Assembly (NCBI RefSeq): GCF_041431135.1
Contig: NZ_CP107799.1
Location: forward strand, 4,960,001-5,024,000
Direction of reading: 5' to 3'
DNA: 64,000 nucleotides
Source: Streptomyces sp. NBC_00554
GTDB taxonomy: Bacteria; Actinomycetota; Actinomycetes; Streptomycetales; Streptomycetaceae
The stretch's first letter is position 1. Each line of letters begins with the position of its first letter. The notes under the pieces were generated by a model. The model saw only the letters and a list, made by a program, of their open reading frames with translations. It was not told where the DNA came from and ran no database searches. Of the stretch, positions 53,434 through 61,040 are shown in pieces. The position numbers and the translations under genes were made by a program.

Positions 53434-53457
53434 ATGGCCGATGCCAGTCGCGGGTGA
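53434..53457 (+). CDS. Seven-codon leader ORF (MADASRG)
   Basis: ATG at 53434 with GGGGGAGAG five bases upstream, then six codons and TGA. It lies between the site-3 operator and the acyl-CoA dehydrogenase. It may be a leader peptide or the remnant of a lost gene start; translation is not shown. Confidence 0.25.
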   Translation: MADASRG

Positions 53458-53496
53458 CGCAGCCGTGACCGGCCGCTCCCTTCGGTTCCCTTCTCG

Positions 53497-53526
53497 TAGA
53501 ACCTGTTCTATCTTGACGCTCCGTCA
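53497..53526. promoter_or_regulatory. KstR-like box plus TGACG dyad
   Basis: TAGAACCTGTTCTA (53497-53510) fits the mycobacterial KstR consensus TnnAACnnGTTnnA. TGACG-CTC-CGTCA (53514-53526) follows directly. They lie 58-87 bases before the acyl-CoA dehydrogenase start. Confidence 0.5.
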
Positions 53527-53583
53527 GATCAGGTGCCTGCCTGGTCTGTTGGCCGGTTGGCCGGTGCATGGGAGGACGGGACC

Positions 53584-54717
53584 GTGGACTTCACCTTCAC
53601 CGAGGAACACCAGGCGGCGGTCGAGGCGGCGAAGGCGGTGTTCTCGGGGGTCGCGCCGGACGGGGTGCCCAGCCCCGCACTCACCGCGGGCGCCGTGGCC
53701 GAGGACTTCGACCGGGCACTGTGGGCGAAGCTCGCCGACGCGGACCTGCTGAGCCTGCTCCTCGACGCGGAGTACGGCGGGGCAGGTCTCGACGCCGTCG
53801 CGCTGTGCCTGGTGCTGCGTGAGTCGGCGCGGGTGCTCGCACGGGTGCCGCTGCTGGAGAGCAGCGCGGCAGCGGTGGCCGTGCAGAGATACGGCGGCGA
53901 GGAGCTGAAGGCGGAGGTACTCACGCGGGCGGGCCGCGGCGAGCTGGTGCTGACCGTCGCCGCTAACGGCCGCAGCGGCCATGACGGGGCCGAACTCGCC
54001 GTGACCGCACGGCAGGACGGTGAGGCGTGGGTGCTGGACGGGGTACAGACCGCCGTTCCCTGGGCGCAGAACGCCGACTTCACCCTCGTACCCGCGCACA
54101 CGGCTGCAGACAGGACCGTCCTCGCACTCGTGCCCCGCGTCCACGAAGGAGCCGTACTCGCCGAGCAGATCTCCACCAGTGGCGAGCGGCTCGGTGAACT
54201 GCGCTTGGAGTCGGTACGGATCGCCGCCCGGGATGTCATCGACGCGGACGGTGCGTGGGAGTGGTTGCGCGAGCTGCTGACCACCGGGACGTGCGCGCTG
54301 GCGCTCGGGCTCGGGGAGGGCGTGCTCGGGATGACGAGCGAATACACCAGCAAGCGGGAGCAGTTCGGGTTCCCGGTCGCCACGTTCCAGGCGGTCGCCG
54401 TACAGGCCGCCGACCGCTACATCGACCTGCGCGCGATGGAAGTGACGCTCTGGCAGGCCGCATGGCGGATCAGTACGGGGGCGGGGTGTGCGCTTCCGGC
54501 GTCCGGAGACGTGGCCGTCGCCAAGATCTGGGCATCGGAAGGGGTACGGCGGGTCGTGCAGACCGCGCAGCATCTGCACGGAGGGTTCGGCGCCGACACC
54601 GACTATCCGCTGCACCGGTACCACGCCTGGGCCAAGCAGCTTGAGCTGGCGCTCGGGCCGGCGGCGGCGCACGAGGAGGCACTGGGCGATCTGCTGGCCG
54701 CCCATCCGCTGGGCTGA
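53584..54717 (+). CDS. Acyl-CoA dehydrogenase (short, steroid/lipid-type)
   Basis: 377 residues. ACAD core: MDFTFTEEHQAAVEAAKAVF start, LDAEYGGAGLDAVALCLV, FPVATFQAVAVQAADRYIDL and the C-terminal FAD region VQTAQHLHGGFGADTDYPLHRYHAWAKQLEL. The usual catalytic Glu position is not obvious; HLHGGFG-type enzymes of this branch often work as alpha2beta2 pairs with a second ACAD, as in actinobacterial side-chain degradation. No partner gene is adjacent. GTG 53584 has GGAGGACGG, about eight bases spacing. Upstream carry both a TetR-type and a KstR-like operator. Confidence 0.9.
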   Translation: MDFTFTEEHQAAVEAAKAVFSGVAPDGVPSPALTAGAVAEDFDRALWAKLADADLLSLLLDAEYGGAGLDAVALCLVLRESARVLARVPLLESSAAAVAVQRYGGEELKAEVLTRAGRGELVLTVAANGRSGHDGAELAVTARQDGEAWVLDGVQTAVPWAQNADFTLVPAHTAADRTVLALVPRVHEGAVLAEQISTSGERLGELRLESVRIAARDVIDADGAWEWLRELLTTGTCALALGLGEGVLGMTSEYTSKREQFGFPVATFQAVAVQAADRYIDLRAMEVTLWQAAWRISTGAGCALPASGDVAVAKIWASEGVRRVVQTAQHLHGGFGADTDYPLHRYHAWAKQLELALGPAAAHEEALGDLLAAHPLG

Positions 54718-54727
54718 CCGCACGCCC

Positions 54728-54745
54728 GCCGCCCATCCGGGCGGC
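54728..54745. terminator. Hairpin between convergent genes
   Basis: GCCGCCC-ATCC-GGGCGGC, ten bases after the acyl-CoA dehydrogenase stop. Confidence 0.6.
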
Positions 54746-54807
54746 CACCTGGGCTCACGCTCGTGCCGGGGCAGGCAGCCGACGCCTCCCCCGGTACGGG
54801 TGCGGTC

Positions 54808-54879
54808 GTTTCAGCCGTTTCAGTTGCTTCAGTCGCTTCAGTCGCTTCAGTCGCTTCAGTCGCTTCAGTCGCTTCAGAC
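54808..54879. repeat. 9-base tandem repeat array (8 units)
   Basis: Five perfect GCTTCAGTC units (54826-54870) flanked by two degenerate units on one side and one on the other. The last unit contains the rhodanese stop codon. Confidence 0.92.
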
Positions 54880-55221
54880 CACGAAACCCGGCTGGCCCTT
54901 GTCGTCCACCACCGGGCGGCCGGTGGCTGCCCAGACCTGCATGCCGCCGTCGACGTTCACCGCGTCGATGCCCTGCTGGACCAGATACATCGTGACCTGC
55001 GCCGAACGGCCACCGGAGCGGCAGATCACGTGGACCTTGCCGTCCTGCGGGGCCGCCTCGGTCAACTCGCCGTAACGCGCGACGAATTCGCTCATGGGGA
55101 TGTGCAGCGCCCGCTCGGCGTGACCTGCCTCCCACTCGTCGTCCTCCCGGACGTCCAGCAGGAAGTCTCCGTCCGCGAGATCCCCGACCTCGACCGTGGG
55201 CACACCAGCTCCGAAACTCAT
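54874..55221 (-). CDS. Rhodanese-like sulfurtransferase
   Basis: 115 residues, a single rhodanese domain. LLDVREDDEWEAGHAERALHIPMSEF and the active-site loop VICRSGGRSAQ with nucleophile Cys (about 75). Likely moves sulfane sulfur or detoxifies cyanide in the cytoplasm. The ATG at 55221 is where the domain begins. The stop lies in a minisatellite whose units each contain a further in-frame TGA, so read-through would end at once. Confidence 0.92.
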   Translation of the reverse strand: MSFGAGVPTVEVGDLADGDFLLDVREDDEWEAGHAERALHIPMSEFVARYGELTEAAPQDGKVHVICRSGGRSAQVTMYLVQQGIDAVNVDGGMQVWAATGRPVVDDKGQPGFVV

Positions 55222-55303
55222 AACTCCGACGCTACCTGACCCCACAGACAGCCCGATCCCCCGCGGACATCCCGGCCGATCAGCTCCAGCGAGCCCGATC
55301 AAC

Positions 55304-55361
55304 CGGCTTCAGGTAGTCGGCTCGACCGCTTCAGGCAGTCGCTCGACGGGTTCAGGAAGTC
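55304..55361. repeat. Three imperfect 14-23-base repeats at a gene end
   Basis: CGGCTTCAGGTAGTCGGCTC, CGCTTCAGGCAGTCGCTC and GGGTTCAGGAAGTC in series, the last holding the stop codon of the J-domain gene. Confidence 0.6.
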
Positions 55362-56434
55362 TGCCCCGTCAACTCGGCCAGCTCCGTCTCGCGCTCGCCG
55401 ACCTGGGTCAGCAGCTGTTCGGCGATCTCCTCCAGGAGCCGGTCGGGATCCTCCGGAGCCATCTTGAGCATCGCGCCGATCGCGCTCTCCTCCAGCTCGC
55501 GGGCGACGAACGTGAGCATCTCCTTGCGCTGGGAGAGCCACTCGAGCCGGGCGTAGAGCTCCTCGCTACGGCTCGGCTTCCACTCCTCGGGCACGGGACC
55601 CGCGGCCCACTCCGCGGAGAGCTCCCGCAGCAGCGCCTCGTCGCCCCGCGCGTACGCGGCATTGACCCGGGTGATGAACTCGTCGCGCCGCTTGCGCTCG
55701 TCCTCGTCCTGCGCCAGGTCGGGGTGGGCCTTGCGGACGAGCTCACGGAAGAGCTTGCGGGCCTCGTCACTGGGGCGCACCCGCTGCGGAGGCCGCACCG
55801 GCTGATCCGTCAGCATCGCCACAGCCTCCGGGAACAGTCCCTCGGAGTCCATCCAGCCGTGGAACAGCTCCTCGACGCCCGGCATCGGCATGACCCGCGC
55901 CCGCGCCTCGTCCGCCTTGCGGAGGTCCTCCGGGTCTCCGGTGCGCGCGGCCCGCGCCTCGGCGATCAGCGCCTCCAGCTCGTCGAGCCTGGAGTACATC
56001 GGCCCGAGCTTCTGGTGATGCAGCCGCGAGAAGTTGTCGACCTCGACCCGGAAGGTCTCCACGGCGATCTCGAACTCGATCAGCGCCTGCTCGGCCGCCC
56101 GCACGGCCCGCTCCAACCGCTCCTCGGGCCGCGCCACACTCTCGGTTCCCGTCTGCTCCGAGGTCCCCTGCTCCGACGTCCCACCGTCGGTGCCGGCCTG
56201 CTGAAGCGTCTCGCCATCGGGCTCCGCCTGCGAAGACGCCTCACCCTCGGCGCCGACCTGCTGGGACGGCTCGCCTCCGGGCTCCTCCTGCGAGGGCGAC
56301 CCGCCCCCAGGCTGCGCCTCGTAGGACCTTGCCACGGCGGACCCGTCCGCCGCGCTCTCCAGGGCACCGGACTGCTCCCGCGCCCCCTCGTCGATGGGCT
56401 CGGACTGGCTCTGCTCGGCTTCCGGCGTCGTCAC
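55352..56434 (-). CDS. J-domain-like coiled-coil protein
   Basis: 360 residues from GTG 56434 (VTTPEAEQSQ). An acidic Gln/Gly/Glu-rich disordered arm covers about 1-95. A coiled coil follows (ERLERAVRAAEQALIEFEIAVETFRVEVDNFSRLHHQKLGP, about 100-160), then a J-domain-like segment with HPD (ARKLFRELVRKAHPDLAQDEDERKRRDEFITRVNAAYARGD, about 225-268). A helical tail ends the protein. The HPD loop would stimulate a DnaK ATPase, so it is probably a co-chaperone or DnaK-recruiting adaptor. GTG 56452 is an alternative start. Confidence 0.82.
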   Translation of the reverse strand: MTTPEAEQSQSEPIDEGAREQSGALESAADGSAVARSYEAQPGGGSPSQEEPGGEPSQQVGAEGEASSQAEPDGETLQQAGTDGGTSEQGTSEQTGTESVARPEERLERAVRAAEQALIEFEIAVETFRVEVDNFSRLHHQKLGPMYSRLDELEALIAEARAARTGDPEDLRKADEARARVMPMPGVEELFHGWMDSEGLFPEAVAMLTDQPVRPPQRVRPSDEARKLFRELVRKAHPDLAQDEDERKRRDEFITRVNAAYARGDEALLRELSAEWAAGPVPEEWKPSRSEELYARLEWLSQRKEMLTFVARELEESAIGAMLKMAPEDPDRLLEEIAEQLLTQVGERETELAELTGQTS

Positions 56435-56549
56435 CCGACCAGCGTAGGCCACGGGGCGTCGGGGTTACTCGGGACCACTGCGTCGGGACTACTCGGGACG
56501 ACTGCTTGGGGGGCCTCCCCCTCCCCGCCCCCACCCCTTCCCCCACCCC

Positions 56550-57989
56550 TCAAACCCCCAACTCAGCCTCAATCCGCCCCGCCCGCACAGCCCCCACCAG
56601 CTCCGCGTGATCCGCCTCGGTACGGTCCGCGTACGCCACCGCGAACGAAGCGACTGCCTCGTCCAGCTCCTCGCTCTTGCCGCAGTACCCGGCGATGAGG
56701 CGCGGGTCGGCGCTGTGGGAGTGGGCGCGGGCGAGGAGGGCGCCGGTCATGCGGGCGTAGTCGTCTATCTGGTCGGCGGCGAGGGCGGCGGGGTCGACGC
56801 TGCCCTTGCGGTTGCGGAACTGGCGTACTTGGAAGGGGAGTCCGTCGACCGAGGTCCAGCCGAGCAGAATGTCGCTGACGACCTGCATGCGCTTCTGGCC
56901 GAGGACCATGCGGCGGCCCTCGTGCGGCACGTCGGGTATCGCGTGGCCGGCCGTCACCAGGTGCGGGAGCAGCGCCGAGGCGCGTGCCTCCTTCACCTGG
57001 AGGACGAGGGGTTCGCCGCGGTGGTCCAGGAGCAGGACGACGTAGGACCGGGTGCCCACACTGCCGGTGCCGACGACACGGAAAGCGACGTCGTGCACGG
57101 CGTACCGGGCGAGGAGGGGAAGCCGGTCCTGCGACAGCGTCGTGAGGTACTCCTCCAGTGACGCGGCCACCGCCGCCGCCTCCGCGTCGGGTATGCGGCG
57201 CAGCACCGGCGGCGCGTCCACGAAGCGTCGGCCACCGCCTTCCACGGCCTCCGTCGACTTCGCCGCGAACCGCCCGCTGGTGTTGCCCCGCGCCTTCTCG
57301 GAGACCCGTTCCAGCGTGCCGAGGAGATCGTGGGCGTCGGTGTGCGAGACGAGTTCTTCGTCCGCGATGGCGTTCCACGCGTCCAGCACCGGGAGCTTCG
57401 CGAGCAGCCGCAGGGTGCGCCGGTAGGCGCCGACCACGTCGTGTGCCGCCTTGCGGCAGGTGTTTTCGTCCGCCCCGGCTTCCCGGCCCGCGAGCACCAG
57501 CGAGGTGGCGAGGCGCTTGAGGTCCCACTCCCAGGGGCCGTGCACCGTCTCGTCGAAGTCGTTCAGGTCCATGACGAGGCCGCCGCGCGCGTCCCCGTAG
57601 AGGCCGAAGTTCGCCGCGTGCGCGTCGCCGCATATCTGGGCGCTGATCCCGGTCATGGGGGTGCGCGCGAGGTCGTAAGCCATGAGGCCCGCCGAACCGC
57701 GCAGGAAGGCGAAGGGCGTGGCCGCCATCCTGCCGACGCGTATCGGGGTGAGCCCGGGGATCCGGCCGCGGTTGGACTCCTCCACCGCGCTCACGGCGTC
57801 GGGCCGGCCGGCGTCCGTCGTGAGCTCCGCGTGCGCGGCGCGGGGCACGGGGCCGCGCAGGGCCTTGCCCTCTTCCTTCGGCGAGCCCTGATGGGGCGAT
57901 GCCGCGAATCCACGTACCGCAAAAGCCCTGGACACCTGCTGCGGCCGCTGCGCTTCCTGCGCCGGACCCGCTGTACCTGGCTCGGTCAC
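56550..57989 (-). CDS. DUF2252 family protein (kinase-like fold)
   Basis: 479 residues. DUF2252 landmarks: RVGRMAATPFAFLRGSAGLMAYDLA, ICGDAHAANFGLYGDARGGLVMDLNDFDE (resembling the catalytic HGDxxxxN and DFD of APH-like kinases), EWDLKRLATSL, and VLQVKEARASALL. A phosphotransferase is plausible but no substrate is known. GTG 57989 follows GGGGGAGGCGG. A pyrimidine-rich stretch (about 56514-56549, plus strand) follows the stop. Confidence 0.88.
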   Translation of the reverse strand: MTEPGTAGPAQEAQRPQQVSRAFAVRGFAASPHQGSPKEEGKALRGPVPRAAHAELTTDAGRPDAVSAVEESNRGRIPGLTPIRVGRMAATPFAFLRGSAGLMAYDLARTPMTGISAQICGDAHAANFGLYGDARGGLVMDLNDFDETVHGPWEWDLKRLATSLVLAGREAGADENTCRKAAHDVVGAYRRTLRLLAKLPVLDAWNAIADEELVSHTDAHDLLGTLERVSEKARGNTSGRFAAKSTEAVEGGGRRFVDAPPVLRRIPDAEAAAVAASLEEYLTTLSQDRLPLLARYAVHDVAFRVVGTGSVGTRSYVVLLLDHRGEPLVLQVKEARASALLPHLVTAGHAIPDVPHEGRRMVLGQKRMQVVSDILLGWTSVDGLPFQVRQFRNRKGSVDPAALAADQIDDYARMTGALLARAHSHSADPRLIAGYCGKSEELDEAVASFAVAYADRTEADHAELVGAVRAGRIEAELGV

Positions 57990-58063
57990 TCCGACCGCCT
58001 CCCCCGTGCATGAACATCAACTCGTCATGACCGTACAGCCGGTCATGGAAAGGCGTCAGACCC

Positions 58064-58090
58064 TGTGGACAACTCGGAGCCTGTGGACAA
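58064..58090 (-). promoter_or_regulatory. Two DnaA boxes (TTGTCCACA), 18-base spacing
   Basis: Perfect 9-mers at 58064-58072 and 58082-58090, same orientation, in the 140-base gap before the DUF2252 gene. Confidence 0.5.
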
Positions 58091-58129
58091 CTCCACAGGC
58101 TCCGGGAGATCAGCGGCGTACCGCCCACG

Positions 58130-58492
58130 TCACCGCGGGCACGGCCCGCTTTCCGGCAGATGCCTTTCCGCCCAGGACCCGAGTTCCTTGAGCGCGGGTT
58201 CCAGTGCGGCGCCCGACTCCGTCAGCCGGTAGGAGACCCGCAGCGGGGGGCCTTCGTCGACCTCGCGCACGACCAGTCCCGCCGCGCCCAGTTCGGTGAG
58301 CCGGTCCGAGAGCATCCGTTCGCTGATGCCGGGGATCGCCCTGCGGAGGTCGGCGAAGTGGACGGGCCGTTGCAGCAGCACGGAGACGACCAGGCCCGTC
58401 CAGCGCTTTCCGAGCAGCTGGAACACCCGGGTCATGCCGTCGTCGACCTTCTGGCACGGCCCTGTGTCCTCGCGGAATCCCGGTTCTGGCAT
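58130..58492 (-). CDS. HxlR family transcriptional regulator
   Basis: 120 residues. HxlR/MarR-like winged helix (RVFQLLGKRWTGLVVSVLLQRPVHFADLRRAIPGISERMLSDRLTELGAAGLV, about 22-75) with CQKVDDGM upstream giving the single Cys (about 13) typical of redox- or quinone-sensing members. Divergent from an FMN azoreductase across an AT-rich gap, which suggests it represses that gene until an electrophile modifies the Cys. ATG 58492. Confidence 0.9.
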   Translation of the reverse strand: MPEPGFREDTGPCQKVDDGMTRVFQLLGKRWTGLVVSVLLQRPVHFADLRRAIPGISERMLSDRLTELGAAGLVVREVDEGPPLRVSYRLTESGAALEPALKELGSWAERHLPESGPCPR

Positions 58493-58523
58493 GGCTCCAG
58501 AGTACTGCGCCCACACAAGGGGA

Positions 58524-58557
58524 TGAAAAAAAGTAAGTAGCTGTGTTATCTATAGTC
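58524..58557. promoter_or_regulatory. AT-rich HxlR/azoreductase control region
   Basis: Starts AAAAAAAGTAAGTAGCTGTG and contains TTATCTATAG, far richer in A/T than its surroundings, between the two divergent genes. Likely promoter and HxlR operator; exact site not resolved. Confidence 0.4.
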
Positions 58558-58670
58558 GAGTACGAAAAAGAAGCCCGCTCGCCAGGCTCGGCTTCTCACT
58601 TTCTCGGCCGACCACGCCGAGCACGTCGACCACGCGCCGACGACTCCCCCCAGCCCCCTTGGAGATCCCC

Positions 58671-59324
58671 ATGGCCACCCTCCTTCTCATCGACTCGTCC
58701 GTGTTCCCGGGCTCCGCCTCCGCCTCCCGCACGGTGACGGACGCCTTCCGCAAGGCATGGGAGGAGCAGCACCCCGAAGGCACCGTGATCTACCGCGACC
58801 TCGCCGCGAACCCGGTGCCGCACATCACCGCCGACGCCCACTCCGCCGGTTTCGCCGCCCCGGACGCGCACACCCCCGAGCAGGCCGCCGCCTTCGCGGA
58901 GCGCGTGACGCTCATAGAGGAGCTGGAGCAGGCCGACGCGATCCTGATCGGCGCCCCGATGTACAACTACGCGATCCCGTCGACCCTCAAGGCGTGGCTG
59001 GACAACATCGTCCTCATGGGCCGCACCGCCATGACGGAGGACTCGAAGGTGAAGGGCACCCCGGTCACGGTCGTCGCCAGCCGCGGCGGCTCCTACGCGC
59101 CCGGCACCCCGCGCGAGCCCTACGAGTACGTGCGGAACTACCTGGAGGCGGTCCTGCGCGACACCCTCGCCCTGGACCTCGATTTCATCGTCCCGGAGCT
59201 CACGATGGCCCCGCACAACCCGGCGATGGCCGAGCTGATCCCCCTCTTCGAGGCCTCGCGCACGAAGGCCCTCGACGACGCGGCCGCCAAGGCCAAGGAA
59301 CTCGCCGAGCGCCTCGCCGCGTAA
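58671..59324 (+). CDS. FMN-dependent NADH azoreductase/quinone reductase (AcpD family)
   Basis: 217 residues, flavodoxin-like fold. LLLIDSSVFPGSASASRTV binds FMN phosphate; GAPMYNYAIPSTLKAWLDNIV and VVASRGGSYAPG complete the site. Reduces azo dyes or, more likely in vivo, quinones by two electrons. ATG 58671 with GGAG seven bases upstream. Divergent HxlR gene fits induction by quinones. Confidence 0.93.
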   Translation: MATLLLIDSSVFPGSASASRTVTDAFRKAWEEQHPEGTVIYRDLAANPVPHITADAHSAGFAAPDAHTPEQAAAFAERVTLIEELEQADAILIGAPMYNYAIPSTLKAWLDNIVLMGRTAMTEDSKVKGTPVTVVASRGGSYAPGTPREPYEYVRNYLEAVLRDTLALDLDFIVPELTMAPHNPAMAELIPLFEASRTKALDDAAAKAKELAERLAA

Positions 59325-59372
59325 CCCCGCGGAACCGTTCGTAACCCTTAAGAGCGCGACCGCACCACCGCA

Positions 59373-59427
59373 CGCCCCGTGTGATTGTCCTCACGCAGAA
59401 CGATCAACAGGACAATCACACGGGGCG
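59373..59427. repeat. 19-base perfect inverted repeat beside tRNA-Leu
   Basis: Arms 59373-59391 and 59409-59427 (left arm CGCCCCGTGTGATTGTCCT), loop 17 bases, between azoreductase and tRNA-Leu. Could be a terminator for the azoreductase gene, though it lacks a T-run. Confidence 0.7.
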
Positions 59428-59468
59428 CCGCACTTAAGACCCCGGAGCTGCAAGAACCGGACAACGCA

Positions 59469-59501
59469 AAAGCCCCGCAGGTCCAAGACCTGCGGGGCTT
59501 T
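59469..59501 (-). terminator. Terminator of tRNA-Leu
   Basis: AAAGCCCCGCAGGTC/GACCTGCGGGGCTTT, perfect 15-base arms, 3-base loop, five bases after the CCA end. Confidence 0.9.
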
Positions 59502-59505
59502 CAGC

Positions 59506-59591
59506 TGGTGCGCGAGGGGGGAGTTGAACCCCCACGCCCTTGCGGGCACTGGAACCTGAATCCAGCGCGTCTGCCATTCCGCCACTCGCGC
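59506..59591 (-). tRNA. tRNA-Leu (anticodon CAG)
   Basis: 86 bases including an encoded CCA. Acceptor GCGCGAG/CTCGCGC with discriminator A; anticodon stem CTGGA/TCCAG with loop TTCAGGT, anticodon CAG at 59558-59556. A long variable arm (TGCCCGCAAGGGC) of class II type and a T arm GGGGGTTCAACTCCCCC complete the leucine tRNA fold. Confidence 0.95.
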
Positions 59592-60050
59592 ATTCTCTGT
59601 GTCGTCCGTCTCGCACCAAGTGGTGTGAGCGCCTGCCGACATCGAGAAGATTAGCACGCTGATCGGGGTGGATTCACATCCCTTTCCCGGGGCCCGCGCC
59701 CCCGTGCGGACCGCGCCCGCACCCCCGCGAGACGACGTCCGCACCCCTCCCGGACAGGGGCTCCCGCCCAGGCCACCTCCCCCGCACCGTCCACAGCGAC
59801 GGCCGCAAGTTTCAAGCAGAACCGGTTCACGTATCAACCTCGTACCGGTCCTGGGCATCTACCCAGGAGCAGGACAGCCCGCACAGTCAGGTGCGGGACA
59901 CTGGTCGCGGACCGCCTCTACGATCCTTGGCAGGAGTAGCGCCCGCAGGAGTTCGAAACGGCACCGCGCAGGGAACTCGGGAAGGGACTCCGGAAGCCGT
60001 CGACACCCGTCGACCGGGCCGACAGGGGGAACCAGCCGATTTCCCGACGC

Positions 60051-60194
60051 GTGGATACGATCAGTAAGCAGTACGAGCACGACCAGCGCTACGAGCAGCA
60101 CCCGCAGCACGAGCAAGACCCGCAGCACCAGGATGACGACAGCAAGCTGTACCAGGACGGCTACGAAGGAGGAGGTGCCCCATGGGAGTCCTGA
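60051..60194 (+). CDS. Possible small hydrophilic ORF overlapping fhaA start
   Basis: GTG at 60051, 47 codons, starting VDTISKQYEHDQRYEQHP and rich in Gln, His, Asp and Tyr. Third codon positions are almost all G or C, as in real genes here. Its stop lies 13 bases inside fhaA, whose ribosome site is within this ORF, so coupling is possible. No ribosome site for the GTG. The rest of 59592-60050 shows no gene; a weak promoter-like GGGACA, 18 bases, TACGAT lies near 59896-59925. Confidence 0.3.
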   Translation: MDTISKQYEHDQRYEQHPQHEQDPQHQDDDSKLYQDGYEGGGAPWES

Positions 60195-61030
60195 AGAAGT
60201 TCGAGCAACGTCTCGAAGGTCTGGTCAACGGCACCTTCGCCAAGGTGTTCAAGTCCGAGGTCCAGCCCGTGGAGATCGCCGGAGCGCTCCAGCGCGAGTG
60301 CGACAACAACGCCACGATCTGGAACCGCGACCGGACCGTCGTACCCAACGACTTCATCGTCGAGCTGAGCACGCCGGACTTCGAGCGCCTCAGCCCCTAC
60401 TCGGGGCAGCTCGGCGACGAGCTCGCCGGCATGGTGCGTGACTACGCGAAGCAGCAGCGGTACGCGTTCATGGGCCCCATCAAGGTCCATCTGGAGAAGG
60501 CCGACGACCTCGACACCGGTCTGTACCGGGTGCGCAGCCGTACGCTCGCCTCCTCCACCAACCAGCAGGCCCCGGAGCGCGCCCCCGCGGCGCCCGCCCC
60601 GGGCAGGCCCGGCGCCTACGGCTATCCTCCGGCCGCCCAGCCCGCAGCAGCTCCGCCCATGCCGGCCGCCCCGCCGCCCGGCGTCCGCGGCGGACCCGCG
60701 CCCATGGGCCAGCGGCCCACCGCGGCACCGGGCGTGCAGCCCGGCGGCCGGATGCGGCACTGGATCGAGGTCAACGGCGCACGCCATCAGATCTCCCGCC
60801 CGACGCTGGTGCTGGGCCGCAGCACCGAAGCCGACGTGCGGATCGACGACCCCGGCGTCTCGCGCCGGCACTGTGAGATCCGGACCGGAACGCCCTCTAC
60901 TGTCCAGGATCTCGGGTCCACCAACGGCATCGTGGTGGACGGGCAGCACACCACCCGCGCTACGCTCCGCGACGGCTCGCGGATCGTCGTGGGCAGCACC
61001 ACCATCATTTACCGGCAAGCCGAAGGGTGA
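60182..61030 (+). CDS. fhaA: FHA domain protein FhaA (DUF3662-FHA)
   Basis: 282 residues. N-terminal DUF3662 domain (MGVLKKFEQRLEGLVNGTFAKVFKSEVQPVEIAGALQRE..., 1-118) and a Pro/Ala-rich linker (about 120-195). C-terminal FHA domain (about 200-280): LVLGRSTEADVRIDDPGVSRRHCEIR and DLGSTNGIVVDG, with the Arg, Ser and Asn that grip phosphothreonine. In mycobacteria FhaA binds phosphorylated PknB and MviN to control peptidoglycan synthesis. GGAGGAGG eight bases before ATG 60182. First of the fhaA-fhaB-phosphatase-SEDS operon. Confidence 0.95.
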   Translation: MGVLKKFEQRLEGLVNGTFAKVFKSEVQPVEIAGALQRECDNNATIWNRDRTVVPNDFIVELSTPDFERLSPYSGQLGDELAGMVRDYAKQQRYAFMGPIKVHLEKADDLDTGLYRVRSRTLASSTNQQAPERAPAAPAPGRPGAYGYPPAAQPAAAPPMPAAPPPGVRGGPAPMGQRPTAAPGVQPGGRMRHWIEVNGARHQISRPTLVLGRSTEADVRIDDPGVSRRHCEIRTGTPSTVQDLGSTNGIVVDGQHTTRATLRDGSRIVVGSTTIIYRQAEG

Positions 61031-61040
61031 AGCGGGGGCA

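Noticed and set aside
54808..54879. CRISPR-like array
   Set aside because: Units are 9 bases with no spacers and no cas genes nearby; it is a simple tandem repeat.
59373..59600. Integrative element att site at tRNA-Leu
   Set aside because: No duplicated tRNA 3' end, integrase or phage genes were found.
59592..60181. Long frames in the fhaA upstream region (for example 59668-60441)
   Set aside because: Low-complexity Arg/Pro/Ser products without start signals that run out of frame through fhaA.
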